This document shows, piece by piece, positions 1-5,897 of a stretch of 8,556 bases of DNA. Made by a program: the position numbers and the translations under genes. The stretch is from positions 1 to 8,556 of the forward strand of contig CAKUXT010000079.1 in assembly GCA_934700375.1 (NCBI GenBank). The letters are read 5' to 3'. How positions within the stretch are numbered: the first letter of the stretch is position 1; each line of letters starts with the position of its first letter. The stretch comes from an uncultured Bacilli bacterium (lineage in GTDB: Bacteria; Bacillota_I; Bacilli_A; RFN20; CAG-288). The notes beneath the pieces are model-generated. The model searched no databases. It saw only the letters and a list, made by a program, of their open reading frames with translations, and was not told the origin of the DNA.

Positions 1-480
1 GATCAGAATCTTATCTAAAAGCGCGATGAGGCATCCTGTCAGTATGCTGATAGGTCCTAAGTACAGTAAGTATAAGAAGATGTAGAAGGAGGAGAAGAAA
101 AGAGCATAGATAAGAAGCTGACCTAATGTATGGAAGATGCTTGAATAGATCGATACTGTATAGATGGATGGCTTGAACGCTTTGTAAAGAAGGATAGAAA
201 CAAACATTGATAATACACTTCCTGCAAGTGACATCAGGAATGTGATTCCAAATCCTGAAGTCAATATTGCAACGAGAAGAGTTTTTGATAACACAACAAA
301 GACAAAAGAAAAGCATCCGAAATAGTACAGGGCAAAGAGCGTAATCAGGTTGCTCAGTCCAAGACGGAAACCAGGTATCGGTATGATGCTTGGAATAAGA
401 GAATCGATGTAATGAAGGGAGAAGGAAATGGCGATGAGAAGAGCTAGCGTGACTAGCTTTTTTGTTGTGATCTTTTTCAT
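1..480 (-). CDS. Gx transporter family protein (HepS1-like / EetB-like), C-terminus beyond window
   Basis: Reading the minus strand from the ATG at 480 gives 160 codons with no stop before the window edge, so the C-terminus is missing. The product is very hydrophobic with several membrane segments. Seen motifs fit the Gx transporter family (Pfam 'heptaprenyl diphosphate synthase component I', PF07456): PGFRLGLSNLITLFAL at residues 36-51, MSLAGS at 83-88 and HTLGQL at 117-122. From family knowledge these are S-component-like membrane proteins; the Listeria member EetB is needed for flavin-based extracellular electron transfer. The ligand cannot be read from sequence. The start is supported by GGAG (489-492, minus strand) 8 nt upstream and by an ATGA overlap with the NusG-II gene, which implies translational coupling. 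Family call is firm; the electron-transfer role is inferred from neighbours. Confidence 0.87.
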   Translation of the reverse strand, partial: MKKITTKKLVTLALLIAISFSLHYIDSLIPSIIPIPGFRLGLSNLITLFALYYFGCFSFVFVVLSKTLLVAILTSGFGITFLMSLAGSVLSMFVSILLYKAFKPSIYTVSIYSSIFHTLGQLLIYALFFSSFYIFLYLLYLGPISILTGCLIALLDKILI

Positions 481-959
481 GCGTCAAACTCCGGATATTG
501 GTCAGTGACAATCATGGCCTGGAAGTGATTGGGAAGACAGACTAATGGGGTATATGAGGTATAGATTCTTCCTAGCTTGCTGCAGGTGTGATCTTTGCAG
601 AAGACATCTTCTTTTTTGATCTGAATGGAATAGTCTGCATAAAGTGTCAGTGTGATTTCACCATCGACAAAAGAAAATCCTTCTTCTATTCCATAGAGGA
701 TTCCATCCTCATTTCTGAAAGTGATTCTCTTTTCTCCTTTGTCAGGGAAAGAGATTGCAGTCTTTTTGTCTTTGTCTTCCTTCTCCCATAAAAGCTGATT
801 GTTGTACTGAATGTTGACATACTTGTTGTTTCCTTTTGGCAGAAGGAGAAAAGTGGAAGTGATGATTGATATGACCACAATCAGCAAAAAAGAAAGGAGC
901 GGAATATCCTTTTTAGGCTGAAATGGCGGTAAGACATTCTCTTTCTTTTCGTTTTCCAT
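477..959 (-). CDS. NusG domain II-containing membrane-anchored protein (EetA-like)
   Basis: A 160-residue protein with a lysine-rich N-terminus, one membrane segment at about 19-40, and an outer domain. The C-terminal part shows the NusG-II pattern: CKDHTC at 121-126 (two cysteines), then G130 and VCLPNH at 140-145 (a third cysteine). It is unrelated in role to the transcription factor NusG; stand-alone NusG-II proteins are usually membrane-tethered and lie next to Gx transporters and ApbE, as here. The Listeria EetA protein is of this type. Its stop overlaps the start of the Gx gene by 4 nt, so the two form an operon. No Shine-Dalgarno site precedes the ATG; a TATAAT lies only 8 nt upstream, which suggests a nearly leaderless message. 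The molecular function is unknown in detail; a flavin/redox accessory role is inference. Confidence 0.85.
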   Translation of the reverse strand: MENEKKENVLPPFQPKKDIPLLSFLLIVVISIITSTFLLLPKGNNKYVNIQYNNQLLWEKEDKDKKTAISFPDKGEKRITFRNEDGILYGIEEGFSFVDGEITLTLYADYSIQIKKEDVFCKDHTCSKLGRIYTSYTPLVCLPNHFQAMIVTDQYPEFDA

Positions 960-967
960 GTTGAAAT

Positions 968-973
968 ATTATA
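968..973 (-). promoter_or_regulatory. -10 box of the NusG-II/Gx operon, nearly leaderless
   Basis: A perfect TATAAT reads leftward here, ending 8 nt before the ATG at 959. Initiation at the usual distance would fall at about 959-961, giving a leader of 0-2 nt. No recognisable -35 box lies at 16-19 bp spacing, and no purine-rich Shine-Dalgarno sequence lies between box and ATG. Confidence 0.5.
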
Positions 974-992
974 CCTTTTCAGATGCTTAAAT

Positions 993-1001
993 TGATATAA
1001 T
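993..1001 (+). promoter_or_regulatory. Extended -10 promoter of apbE
   Basis: TGATATAAT is a perfect extended -10 element (TGnTATAAT) 29 bp before the apbE start. The same 9-mer precedes the AAA ATPase gene at 3836-3844. No good -35 box is visible, as is common with extended -10 promoters. It is back-to-back with the leftward -10 at 968-973; only 22 bp separate the two boxes, so the -35 zones overlap. Confidence 0.6.
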
Positions 1002-1030
1002 TCTTGATAGTGTTTCTTTTGAGGTGAATC

Positions 1031-2551
1031 ATGACAGATAAAAAAAGAATTGTTCCATTGATTGTTCTTCCGCTTCTTTCTCTTGTCTCATGCGGAAATC
1101 AGGAGATGATAGATAGCATACAGGTGCCTTCGATCTATGCGGGAGCCGGTGAAATCCGAGTCATCGGATCTGATTTTGTCTCTCCTTTTGATACCTCGAT
1201 TACTGGAAGCCTCTATTATCATTCTTCTGATTATACAGAAGAACAGATCAAAGATATCGAAGCCACGTTCAAGAATGATTTCACTTTGTATCACGCTCTT
1301 TCTGACCGCCATTATTCTTACTATCAAGGAAATGATGAAACTGCGCTTTTAAACAACATCAAGACTATCAATGATAGTTATGGAGAAGAGAAAGAGATTT
1401 CTCTTCATCCTTTCTTATATGATCTTTTGAAGACAAGCTATGATTTTATGATCAACAGCGATGGAAAGTTCAATATCTTCTTAGGTACTCTCAATGACAT
1501 CTATGAAGAGAAATTAGGAGAGGTCAGAGAAGAGAAAAACAAGAAGACATTGGATGCTGTCCTTCAGTATTCTACTGACTTGGTCTTCTCTTCGTTCAGT
1601 GATGAAGAAAAGAATAGAATCGATAGTATTGTTAAGACAATTCCGACTACAAAGCAAGAGATGGAAAATATTCTGACCTTCGATGATACGAAGAATTCTG
1701 TTGTTTTCCACCGCTATGAAAAAGCGGATAAATTAAAGATTTCCTTAGGTGGAAATGCTAAAGGCTTTGCAACTGAATACATCGCAGATTCATTGAAGGA
1801 GAAATACCCGAACATTTCATTTCTGATCAATTCTGGTTTCTCTTCTATCAAAGCCATCGGAACAAGACCGGACAAAAAAGCGTGGAAGATCAGATATGAT
1901 AATCCCTCTTATTATGAAAAAGCATTAAGCGGGGAGAACCCTTATTATAGAAACGAAGTCAAGATTGAAATCGATGGCGATTTTGATCTCTCTACCTCTG
2001 GTTATTACAACCAGTACTTCTATGAATATGATGATTCCTCTTCACAGTTTTTAAGAAGAATGCATATCCTGAACGGAAAGACAGGATATTCTTCTTCCTT
2101 CTTCGATCAGGTTTCTGTTCTTATCAATGATTCTGCTCTCGCTGATATGTATACAACCGCTTTGATGAATACAGACAGCATTGAAGAAGCGACATCATTA
2201 TTCTCAAAACTGAATTCAATCTATCAGATTGAGAATCCCTCCTTGATGCTCTGTTATAAGACAAAGAAAGATTCCTCTTCTCTTTTCTCTTATTCCTTAG
2301 CGGACTATGATACATTGTCTTCTTCTCATCTTCCTATTTCTGTTTTGAATGACAACAGTGAATATACTGGGGATTATTCTTCTTTATCGATGTCTGAAAT
2401 CAAAGAGATCAAATCCAAATATCAGCCGGAATTCATTGAAACCTATTCAGTCAGCGAGAACCTATTTGATAAGGCAAGCCTGATGAGCGAAAAAGAAATC
2501 GGTCAGAAAGGCAAGACCAAACTTGCAAAGATTGAAAAGCTTGCCTTCTGA
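1031..2551 (+). CDS. apbE: ApbE-family FAD:protein FMN transferase, lipoprotein
   Basis: ApbE enzymes transfer FMN from FAD to a Thr or Ser of extracytosolic flavoproteins. A lipoprotein signal is present (hydrophobic 8-20, lipobox LVSC with Cys21), placing it on the outer membrane face. Family motifs in order: DRHYSYYQ (92-99), KTINDSYG (111-118), SDGKFNIFLG (143-152, Asn where the family often has Asp), LGGNAKGFATE (239-249), LINSG (265-269, usually a Gly-Gly pair), STSGYYNQYF (321-330), HILNGKTG (345-352), and ADMYTTAL (371-378) with the Asp and Thr that bind the metal. At 506 residues it is far longer than the usual 330-360: there is extra sequence at about 160-230 and a tail of about 125 residues after the metal site. 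GAGGTG lies just upstream of the ATG. It is divergent from the NusG-II/Gx pair, matching FmnB in the Listeria locus. No FMN-acceptor protein is in the window. Confidence 0.9.
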   Translation: MTDKKRIVPLIVLPLLSLVSCGNQEMIDSIQVPSIYAGAGEIRVIGSDFVSPFDTSITGSLYYHSSDYTEEQIKDIEATFKNDFTLYHALSDRHYSYYQGNDETALLNNIKTINDSYGEEKEISLHPFLYDLLKTSYDFMINSDGKFNIFLGTLNDIYEEKLGEVREEKNKKTLDAVLQYSTDLVFSSFSDEEKNRIDSIVKTIPTTKQEMENILTFDDTKNSVVFHRYEKADKLKISLGGNAKGFATEYIADSLKEKYPNISFLINSGFSSIKAIGTRPDKKAWKIRYDNPSYYEKALSGENPYYRNEVKIEIDGDFDLSTSGYYNQYFYEYDDSSSQFLRRMHILNGKTGYSSSFFDQVSVLINDSALADMYTTALMNTDSIEEATSLFSKLNSIYQIENPSLMLCYKTKKDSSSLFSYSLADYDTLSSSHLPISVLNDNSEYTGDYSSLSMSEIKEIKSKYQPEFIETYSVSENLFDKASLMSEKEIGQKGKTKLAKIEKLAF

Positions 2552-2585
2552 ATCGAAGAAAATTTCTATACTTTTCTATGTGTGC

Positions 2586-2594
2586 TGTTATAAA
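2586..2594 (+). promoter_or_regulatory. Probable extended -10 promoter of the SPFH gene
   Basis: TGTTATAAA followed by AT resembles an extended -10 element, 26 bp before the SPFH start and 35 bp after the apbE stop. No convincing -35 box is seen. No terminator separates apbE from this site, so readthrough from apbE is also possible. Confidence 0.45.
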
Positions 2595-2620
2595 ATAAAG
2601 TCAATAAGGGGGCTATTTTT

Positions 2621-3685
2621 ATGGATACACCAGCTATTATCGGTTTAGTCTTCGGCATACTTGCCTTTATCCTTCTGATCATCGGTTTAAGCGGAATCAG
2701 AATCGTCAGACAGACCGAACAGTTCGTCGTCGAAAGATTAGGTACGTTCCGTGCTGTATGGGATGTCGGAATTCATTATCTCGTTCCGGTTTTTGATCGC
2801 GTTGCAAAGAGAGTCTCTTTGAAAGAGCAGATCTATGATTTCCCGCCGCAGCCTGTCATCACCAAGGATAACGTCACAATGCAGATCGATACGGTTGTCT
2901 TCTTCTATGTCACTGATGCAAAGCTTTACGCATATGGTGTCGAAGATCCTATCGCAGGTATTCAGGCGCTCTCCTCTACGACTTTAAGAAATATCATCGG
3001 TGATTTGGATCTTGATGACACACTCACCAGCCGTGATATCATCAACAATAAGATGAGAAACATTCTTGATGAAGCGACAGATCCTTGGGGAATCAAAGTA
3101 ACCCGTGTCGAAGTCAAGAACATCCTTCCTCCCAGAGACATCCAGGAAGCGATGGAAAAGCAGATGAGAGCAGAGCGTGAAAAGAGAGAAAAGATCTTGA
3201 TCGCAGAAGGTGAAAAGACTTCCGCCATCACCATTGCCGAAGGTAAGAAAGAGTCGATGATTCTGAATGCTGAAGCTGAAAAACAGGCGAAGATCAAAGC
3301 TGCAGAAGCAGAAGCGGAATCCATCCTCAAGGTCAAGAAAGCTCAGGCTGACGGTGAACTGATGATCCGTGAGGCTGAAGCCAAAGGTATCCGCCTGATC
3401 AATGATTCCGAACCTTCTAAAGAAGCTTTGTCACTCCGTTCCTTTGAAACCTTGGAAAAGGTCGCTGACGGAAAAGCGACAAAGATCATCGTTCCTTCTT
3501 CTTTGCAGGATCTTTCCAGTTACCTTGTAGCCGGAAAAGAATTCTTAAGAGAAGAAAAAGTCGTAGAAGAGAAGCCTGTTGAGAAGAAAGAAGAAAAAGT
3601 CGAAGCCAAAGAAGAAAACAAAGATACGAAGAAGAAAGACAAACGTCTTGAAAATGTTCCTCATGTCTTTGAACCACATCCGTAA
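2621..3685 (+). CDS. SPFH/Band 7 (stomatin, QmcA-like) membrane protein
   Basis: A 354-residue slipin-type protein thought to form oligomeric rings on membrane microdomains and assist quality control of membrane proteins. An N-terminal membrane segment (about 5-25) is followed by the Band 7 domain (about 28-190), with typical stretches QTEQFVVERLGTF (31-43), the FPPQPVITKDNVTMQID region (74-90) and WGIKVTRVEVKNI (156-168). Next comes an Ala/Glu/Lys coiled coil (about 175-260), then VPSSLQDLSSYLVAG (291-305). The core matches bacterial QmcA/paraslipin, but the last 45-50 residues are a Lys/Glu-rich tail (about 309-342) that is not typical. The start is fixed by AAGGGGG (2606-2612), 8 nt before ATG. 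No nfeD gene, the frequent partner, is adjacent. It stands as a single transcription unit ended by a terminator. Its codon use looks more GC-rich than that of the downstream ATPase. Confidence 0.93.
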   Translation: MDTPAIIGLVFGILAFILLIIGLSGIRIVRQTEQFVVERLGTFRAVWDVGIHYLVPVFDRVAKRVSLKEQIYDFPPQPVITKDNVTMQIDTVVFFYVTDAKLYAYGVEDPIAGIQALSSTTLRNIIGDLDLDDTLTSRDIINNKMRNILDEATDPWGIKVTRVEVKNILPPRDIQEAMEKQMRAEREKREKILIAEGEKTSAITIAEGKKESMILNAEAEKQAKIKAAEAEAESILKVKKAQADGELMIREAEAKGIRLINDSEPSKEALSLRSFETLEKVADGKATKIIVPSSLQDLSSYLVAGKEFLREEKVVEEKPVEKKEEKVEAKEENKDTKKKDKRLENVPHVFEPHP

Positions 3686-3701
3686 TTAAGAAAACAAGCG
3701 T

Positions 3702-3745
3702 AGCCATCACTGACTTTCACAATTGATTGCAGTGATGGCTTTTTT
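3702..3745 (+). terminator. Intrinsic terminator of the SPFH gene
   Basis: A perfect 11-bp inverted repeat, AGCCATCACTG (3702-3712) and CAGTGATGGCT (3730-3740), with a 17-nt loop, runs directly into six T residues (3740-3745). It begins 16 nt after the SPFH stop. Confidence 0.88.
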
Positions 3746-3803
3746 CAGTTTTTCTCCAAAATCAGAGCAAAAAATCAAGTGAACTCGATTTTCTTTCCTT
3801 GTT

Positions 3804-3822
3804 TTTGAGAAAATATCTCAAA
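3804..3822. promoter_or_regulatory. Operator-like perfect palindrome upstream of rloA
   Basis: TTTGAGAAAATATCTCAAA has perfect 7-bp arms (TTTGAGA/TCTCAAA) around a 5-nt centre. It ends 16 bp before the rloA -10 box, covering the place where a -35 box would be. This geometry suits a repressor or activator site for the defence cassette. No second copy was noticed and no regulator gene is in the window, so operator function is inference. Confidence 0.45.
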
Positions 3823-3835
3823 TTTTAGGAAAACA

Positions 3836-3844
3836 TGATATAAT
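3836..3844 (+). promoter_or_regulatory. Extended -10 promoter of rloA
   Basis: TGATATAAT is a perfect extended -10 box. Expected initiation near 3851 would leave a leader of about 14 nt that starts at the Shine-Dalgarno sequence GGGAGG (3855-3860), itself only 4 nt from the ATG at 3865. Confidence 0.65.
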
Positions 3845-3864
3845 CTTCTTGCTAGGGAGGATGT

Positions 3865-5139
3865 ATGCTTTTACAATTTAATTTCAGCAATTACGGACCA
3901 TTTAAGAATGAAACCAGCTTGAATTTAGAAGCCACTTCTTATTCTGAATATAAAGAGCAGGTTCGTGTTATCGATGGCAACAAGATTTTACCGGTCAATG
4001 TCATCTTCGGTGCCAATGGAAGCGGCAAGTCTTTTGTTTATCGTGCTTTTCGTTATATGAGATATATAGTTTGTTCTTCTGTCAATTTTGATTCAAATGC
4101 TGAACCGGATTCTGAATCCTTTTTTGCAAATCCGGTATCTTTTAGATTAGATGATGACTCTAAAATGAAACCATCATCTTTTGAGATTGTATTGAATGCA
4201 GTTATCAATGGGAAAAGCGTGATGCTCCAATATGGTTTCTCCGTTTTGAATCATAAAATAGAAAATGAATGGCTTTACCAGCTTCCGAAGAGTGAAAAAT
4301 CAAATCCGAAAGTTTTATTGTATCGTGATTCAGATCTGATTAAGATCAGTATTCCTAAAATGGATCAGGCTCTCAAGTCGACACTTGAAACTTCAACATC
4401 GTCTCAGACGTTGGTCCTTTCTCTTGGCGCAAAACTGAATGTCGATATATTTAAAACCATATTTGATTTTTTCTCTTTGTCCAGAGTTGATGATTTTGCA
4501 AATCTCTACGAAATCATTTACTACGATCATAAGATTCCCTCTTGCATTGTTGAAAATGAAAAGGTCAAAAATGAATGCGTGTCATTTTTACAGACATTTG
4601 AACCCTCAATCAAAGATCTTATTATAGAAGAAATAATGACTGAAAAGGATGGGACAAAAAAGTATCGTGTGAATACAGTTCATGTCACTTCACAAGGTAA
4701 AGAGGTCATATTTAAAATGGAAGAGGAATCAGCAGGCACACAAAAGATGTTTTTGCTGTTCAATGATTTGTATCAGATCATTAAAACAGGGGCGTTTTTG
4801 TTTATTGATGAGCTGAATGCAAGACTGCATCCATTGCTTTTAAGAAATATAATGCTTCTTTTCCTAGACAAAGACAGAAATCCGAATAATGCACAACTTG
4901 TTTTTACATGCCATGAACCTTGGATACTTCGTTCCAGATTACTGAGAAGAGATGAAATATACTTCACTAATAAAGATAATGAAACGGGCATATCCTCTCT
5001 TTATTCCTTGGCTGAATTTACGGATGAAAATGGTTCGAAGATCCGACAAGATGAAGACTTTGAAAAAAATTATCTGCTAGGAAAATACGATGACATCCCT
5101 TCCTTGGATGTCATTGATTTTGCAAAGAAAGGAAATTGA
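3865..5139 (+). CDS. rloA: RloA/AbiLi-like AAA ATPase (abortive-infection defence)
   Basis: A 424-residue ABC/SMC-like ATPase of the OLD-like defence group, cytoplasmic. Seen motifs: N-terminal FNFSNYGPFKNETSLNL (5-21), Walker A GANGSGKS (49-56), ABC-type signature EESAGTQK (287-294), Walker B FLFIDE (311-316) with the catalytic Glu, then LHP (321-323), the switch region FTCHE (347-351), and YLLGKYDDIP (403-412), which corresponds to the 'YL.GrYGaiP' end typical of RloA. It pairs with an RloB-like gene 6 nt downstream. In RloAB (first noted within type I restriction loci) and lactococcal AbiL, the ATPase is thought to sense infection and control its partner's toxic activity. No restriction-modification gene is visible here. 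Codons are more AT-rich, with more ATA, than in the SPFH gene, consistent with horizontal transfer. All core motifs are intact. Confidence 0.88.
   Translation: MLLQFNFSNYGPFKNETSLNLEATSYSEYKEQVRVIDGNKILPVNVIFGANGSGKSFVYRAFRYMRYIVCSSVNFDSNAEPDSESFFANPVSFRLDDDSKMKPSSFEIVLNAVINGKSVMLQYGFSVLNHKIENEWLYQLPKSEKSNPKVLLYRDSDLIKISIPKMDQALKSTLETSTSSQTLVLSLGAKLNVDIFKTIFDFFSLSRVDDFANLYEIIYYDHKIPSCIVENEKVKNECVSFLQTFEPSIKDLIIEEIMTEKDGTKKYRVNTVHVTSQGKEVIFKMEEESAGTQKMFLLFNDLYQIIKTGAFLFIDELNARLHPLLLRNIMLLFLDKDRNPNNAQLVFTCHEPWILRSRLLRRDEIYFTNKDNETGISSLYSLAEFTDENGSKIRQDEDFEKNYLLGKYDDIPSLDVIDFAKKGN
5129..5134 (+). promoter_or_regulatory. Ribosome binding site of rloB
   Basis: AAGGAA lies inside the end of rloA. 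It is 5 nt from an in-frame TTG at 5140, directly after the rloA stop, and 11 nt from the ATG at 5146. Either could be the rloB start; the ATG is chosen by codon type, though spacing slightly favours TTG. Confidence 0.4.
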
Positions 5140-5145
5140 TTGTCT

Positions 5146-5786
5146 ATGTCCATTGGAAAAGCAGGAAAAAACAAACGTCGCATCGGAGTCAGAAGACAAC
5201 TATTTGAAAATCTTTTGATTGTCACTGATGGCGATGAAACCGAAACAAACTTTTTCAATGGATTGAGGAGTTCGTTTGAACCTGAACTACAGAAAAAATA
5301 AGCATAAAAATTGTCGGTAAAATCAATACACAGGATTTGATAGAAACAACACTTCGCTTATTGCGTGAAGATGCAACAATCAGGGAACCTTGGATCGTTT
5401 TTGATTGTGATAACCGACCTGAAGATTTTGACACGATTATTTCAAAAGCGACTGCTAAGGGAATTCATGTAGCATGGTCTAATCCGTGCATTGAAATATT
5501 TTTCCATGCATATTATGGAAAGATGCCCAATAATGAAGAGGCGATAAAATGCATAGAAGCATTCAAAAGGGATTTTAAAAGAATTACTGGAAAAGAATAT
5601 AAGAAAAACGATTCTTCCATTTACACTATTCTGCTGACTACTGGAGATGAAGAAAGGGCTCTTGTATTGTCATTAAAGACTTTGATTGCATCTATCAAAA
5701 AGTCCGACGTCAAAAAACCGTCCAATTATTGCCCGGCATCTACATTACACGAATTAGTCGGAAAAGTAGTCAAACATCGAAAATGA
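5146..5786 (+). pseudogene. rloB: RloB/AbiLii-like defence protein, split by a frameshift
   Basis: The first frame (5146-5301) encodes 51 residues with KNKRRIGVRRQ then LLIVTDGDETETNFFNGL (23-40), matching the RloB N-terminus (usually IVCEGEKTEPNYF). It stops at TAA after the run GAAAAAAT. The frame starting 5286 continues the family: KISIKIVGKINTQDLI, then WIVFDCD, SNPCIEIFF and CPASTLHELV near the end. Adding one A to the A6 run (5293-5298) joins the two into 213 residues, a normal RloB length, with the Asp-x-Asp pair at 87/89. The acidic motif plus DxD suggests a TOPRIM-like nuclease centre (inference). It forms an operon with rloA. The state may be a true pseudogene, a reversible slippage site or a sequence error; the rest shows no decay. 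The downstream part is unlikely to be a separate gene, as its only upstream start is a TTG and homology extends before it. Confidence 0.82.
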
Positions 5787-5858
5787 AGGATTAATTCACA
5801 CTTACCAGATAAAGCATCTTTAATAATATAACTGGATTTTAATTAGATTGCATATAAA

Positions 5859-5897
5859 AAATCAGCAACACTGCATCCAGTGTTGCTGATTTGTTTT
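5859..5897. terminator. Bidirectional intrinsic terminator between rloB and the Ig/VanZ gene
   Basis: Perfect 15-bp stem, AAATCAGCAACACTG (5859-5873) and CAGTGTTGCTGATTT (5878-5892), loop CATC. Rightward it is followed by GTTTT; leftward by six T residues on the minus strand. It serves both convergent genes and begins 72 nt after the rloB stop and directly after the minus-strand stop. Confidence 0.9.

Noticed and set aside
11..511. Minus-strand reading frame of 166 codons
   Set aside because: Shadow of the Gx transporter frame starting at 480; its product lacks family motifs, while the other frame gives clear ones and couples to the NusG-II gene.
2962..3336. Minus-strand frame opposite the SPFH gene
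   Set aside because: Low-complexity Ser/Ala-rich translation created by the antisense of the Ala/Glu/Lys coiled coil; no start signal or family pattern.
3486..3710. Minus-strand frame across the end of the SPFH gene and its terminator
   Set aside because: Leu/Arg-rich antisense of the Lys/Glu tail; it would begin inside the terminator stem.
3771..3792. Inverted repeat AAAATC...GATTTT upstream of rloA
   Set aside because: Only a 6-bp AT-rich stem with a 10-nt loop, expected by chance in this composition.
5290..5301. Programmed -1 ribosomal frameshift in rloB
   Set aside because: The heptamer would be G-AAA-AAA, not a canonical X-XXY-YYZ slippery site, and no strong downstream stem was seen; a homopolymer length change explains it more simply.
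5337..5786. Independent gene starting at TTG 5337
   Set aside because: The frame is open upstream and RloB homology continues before 5337, so this is the second half of the split rloB.
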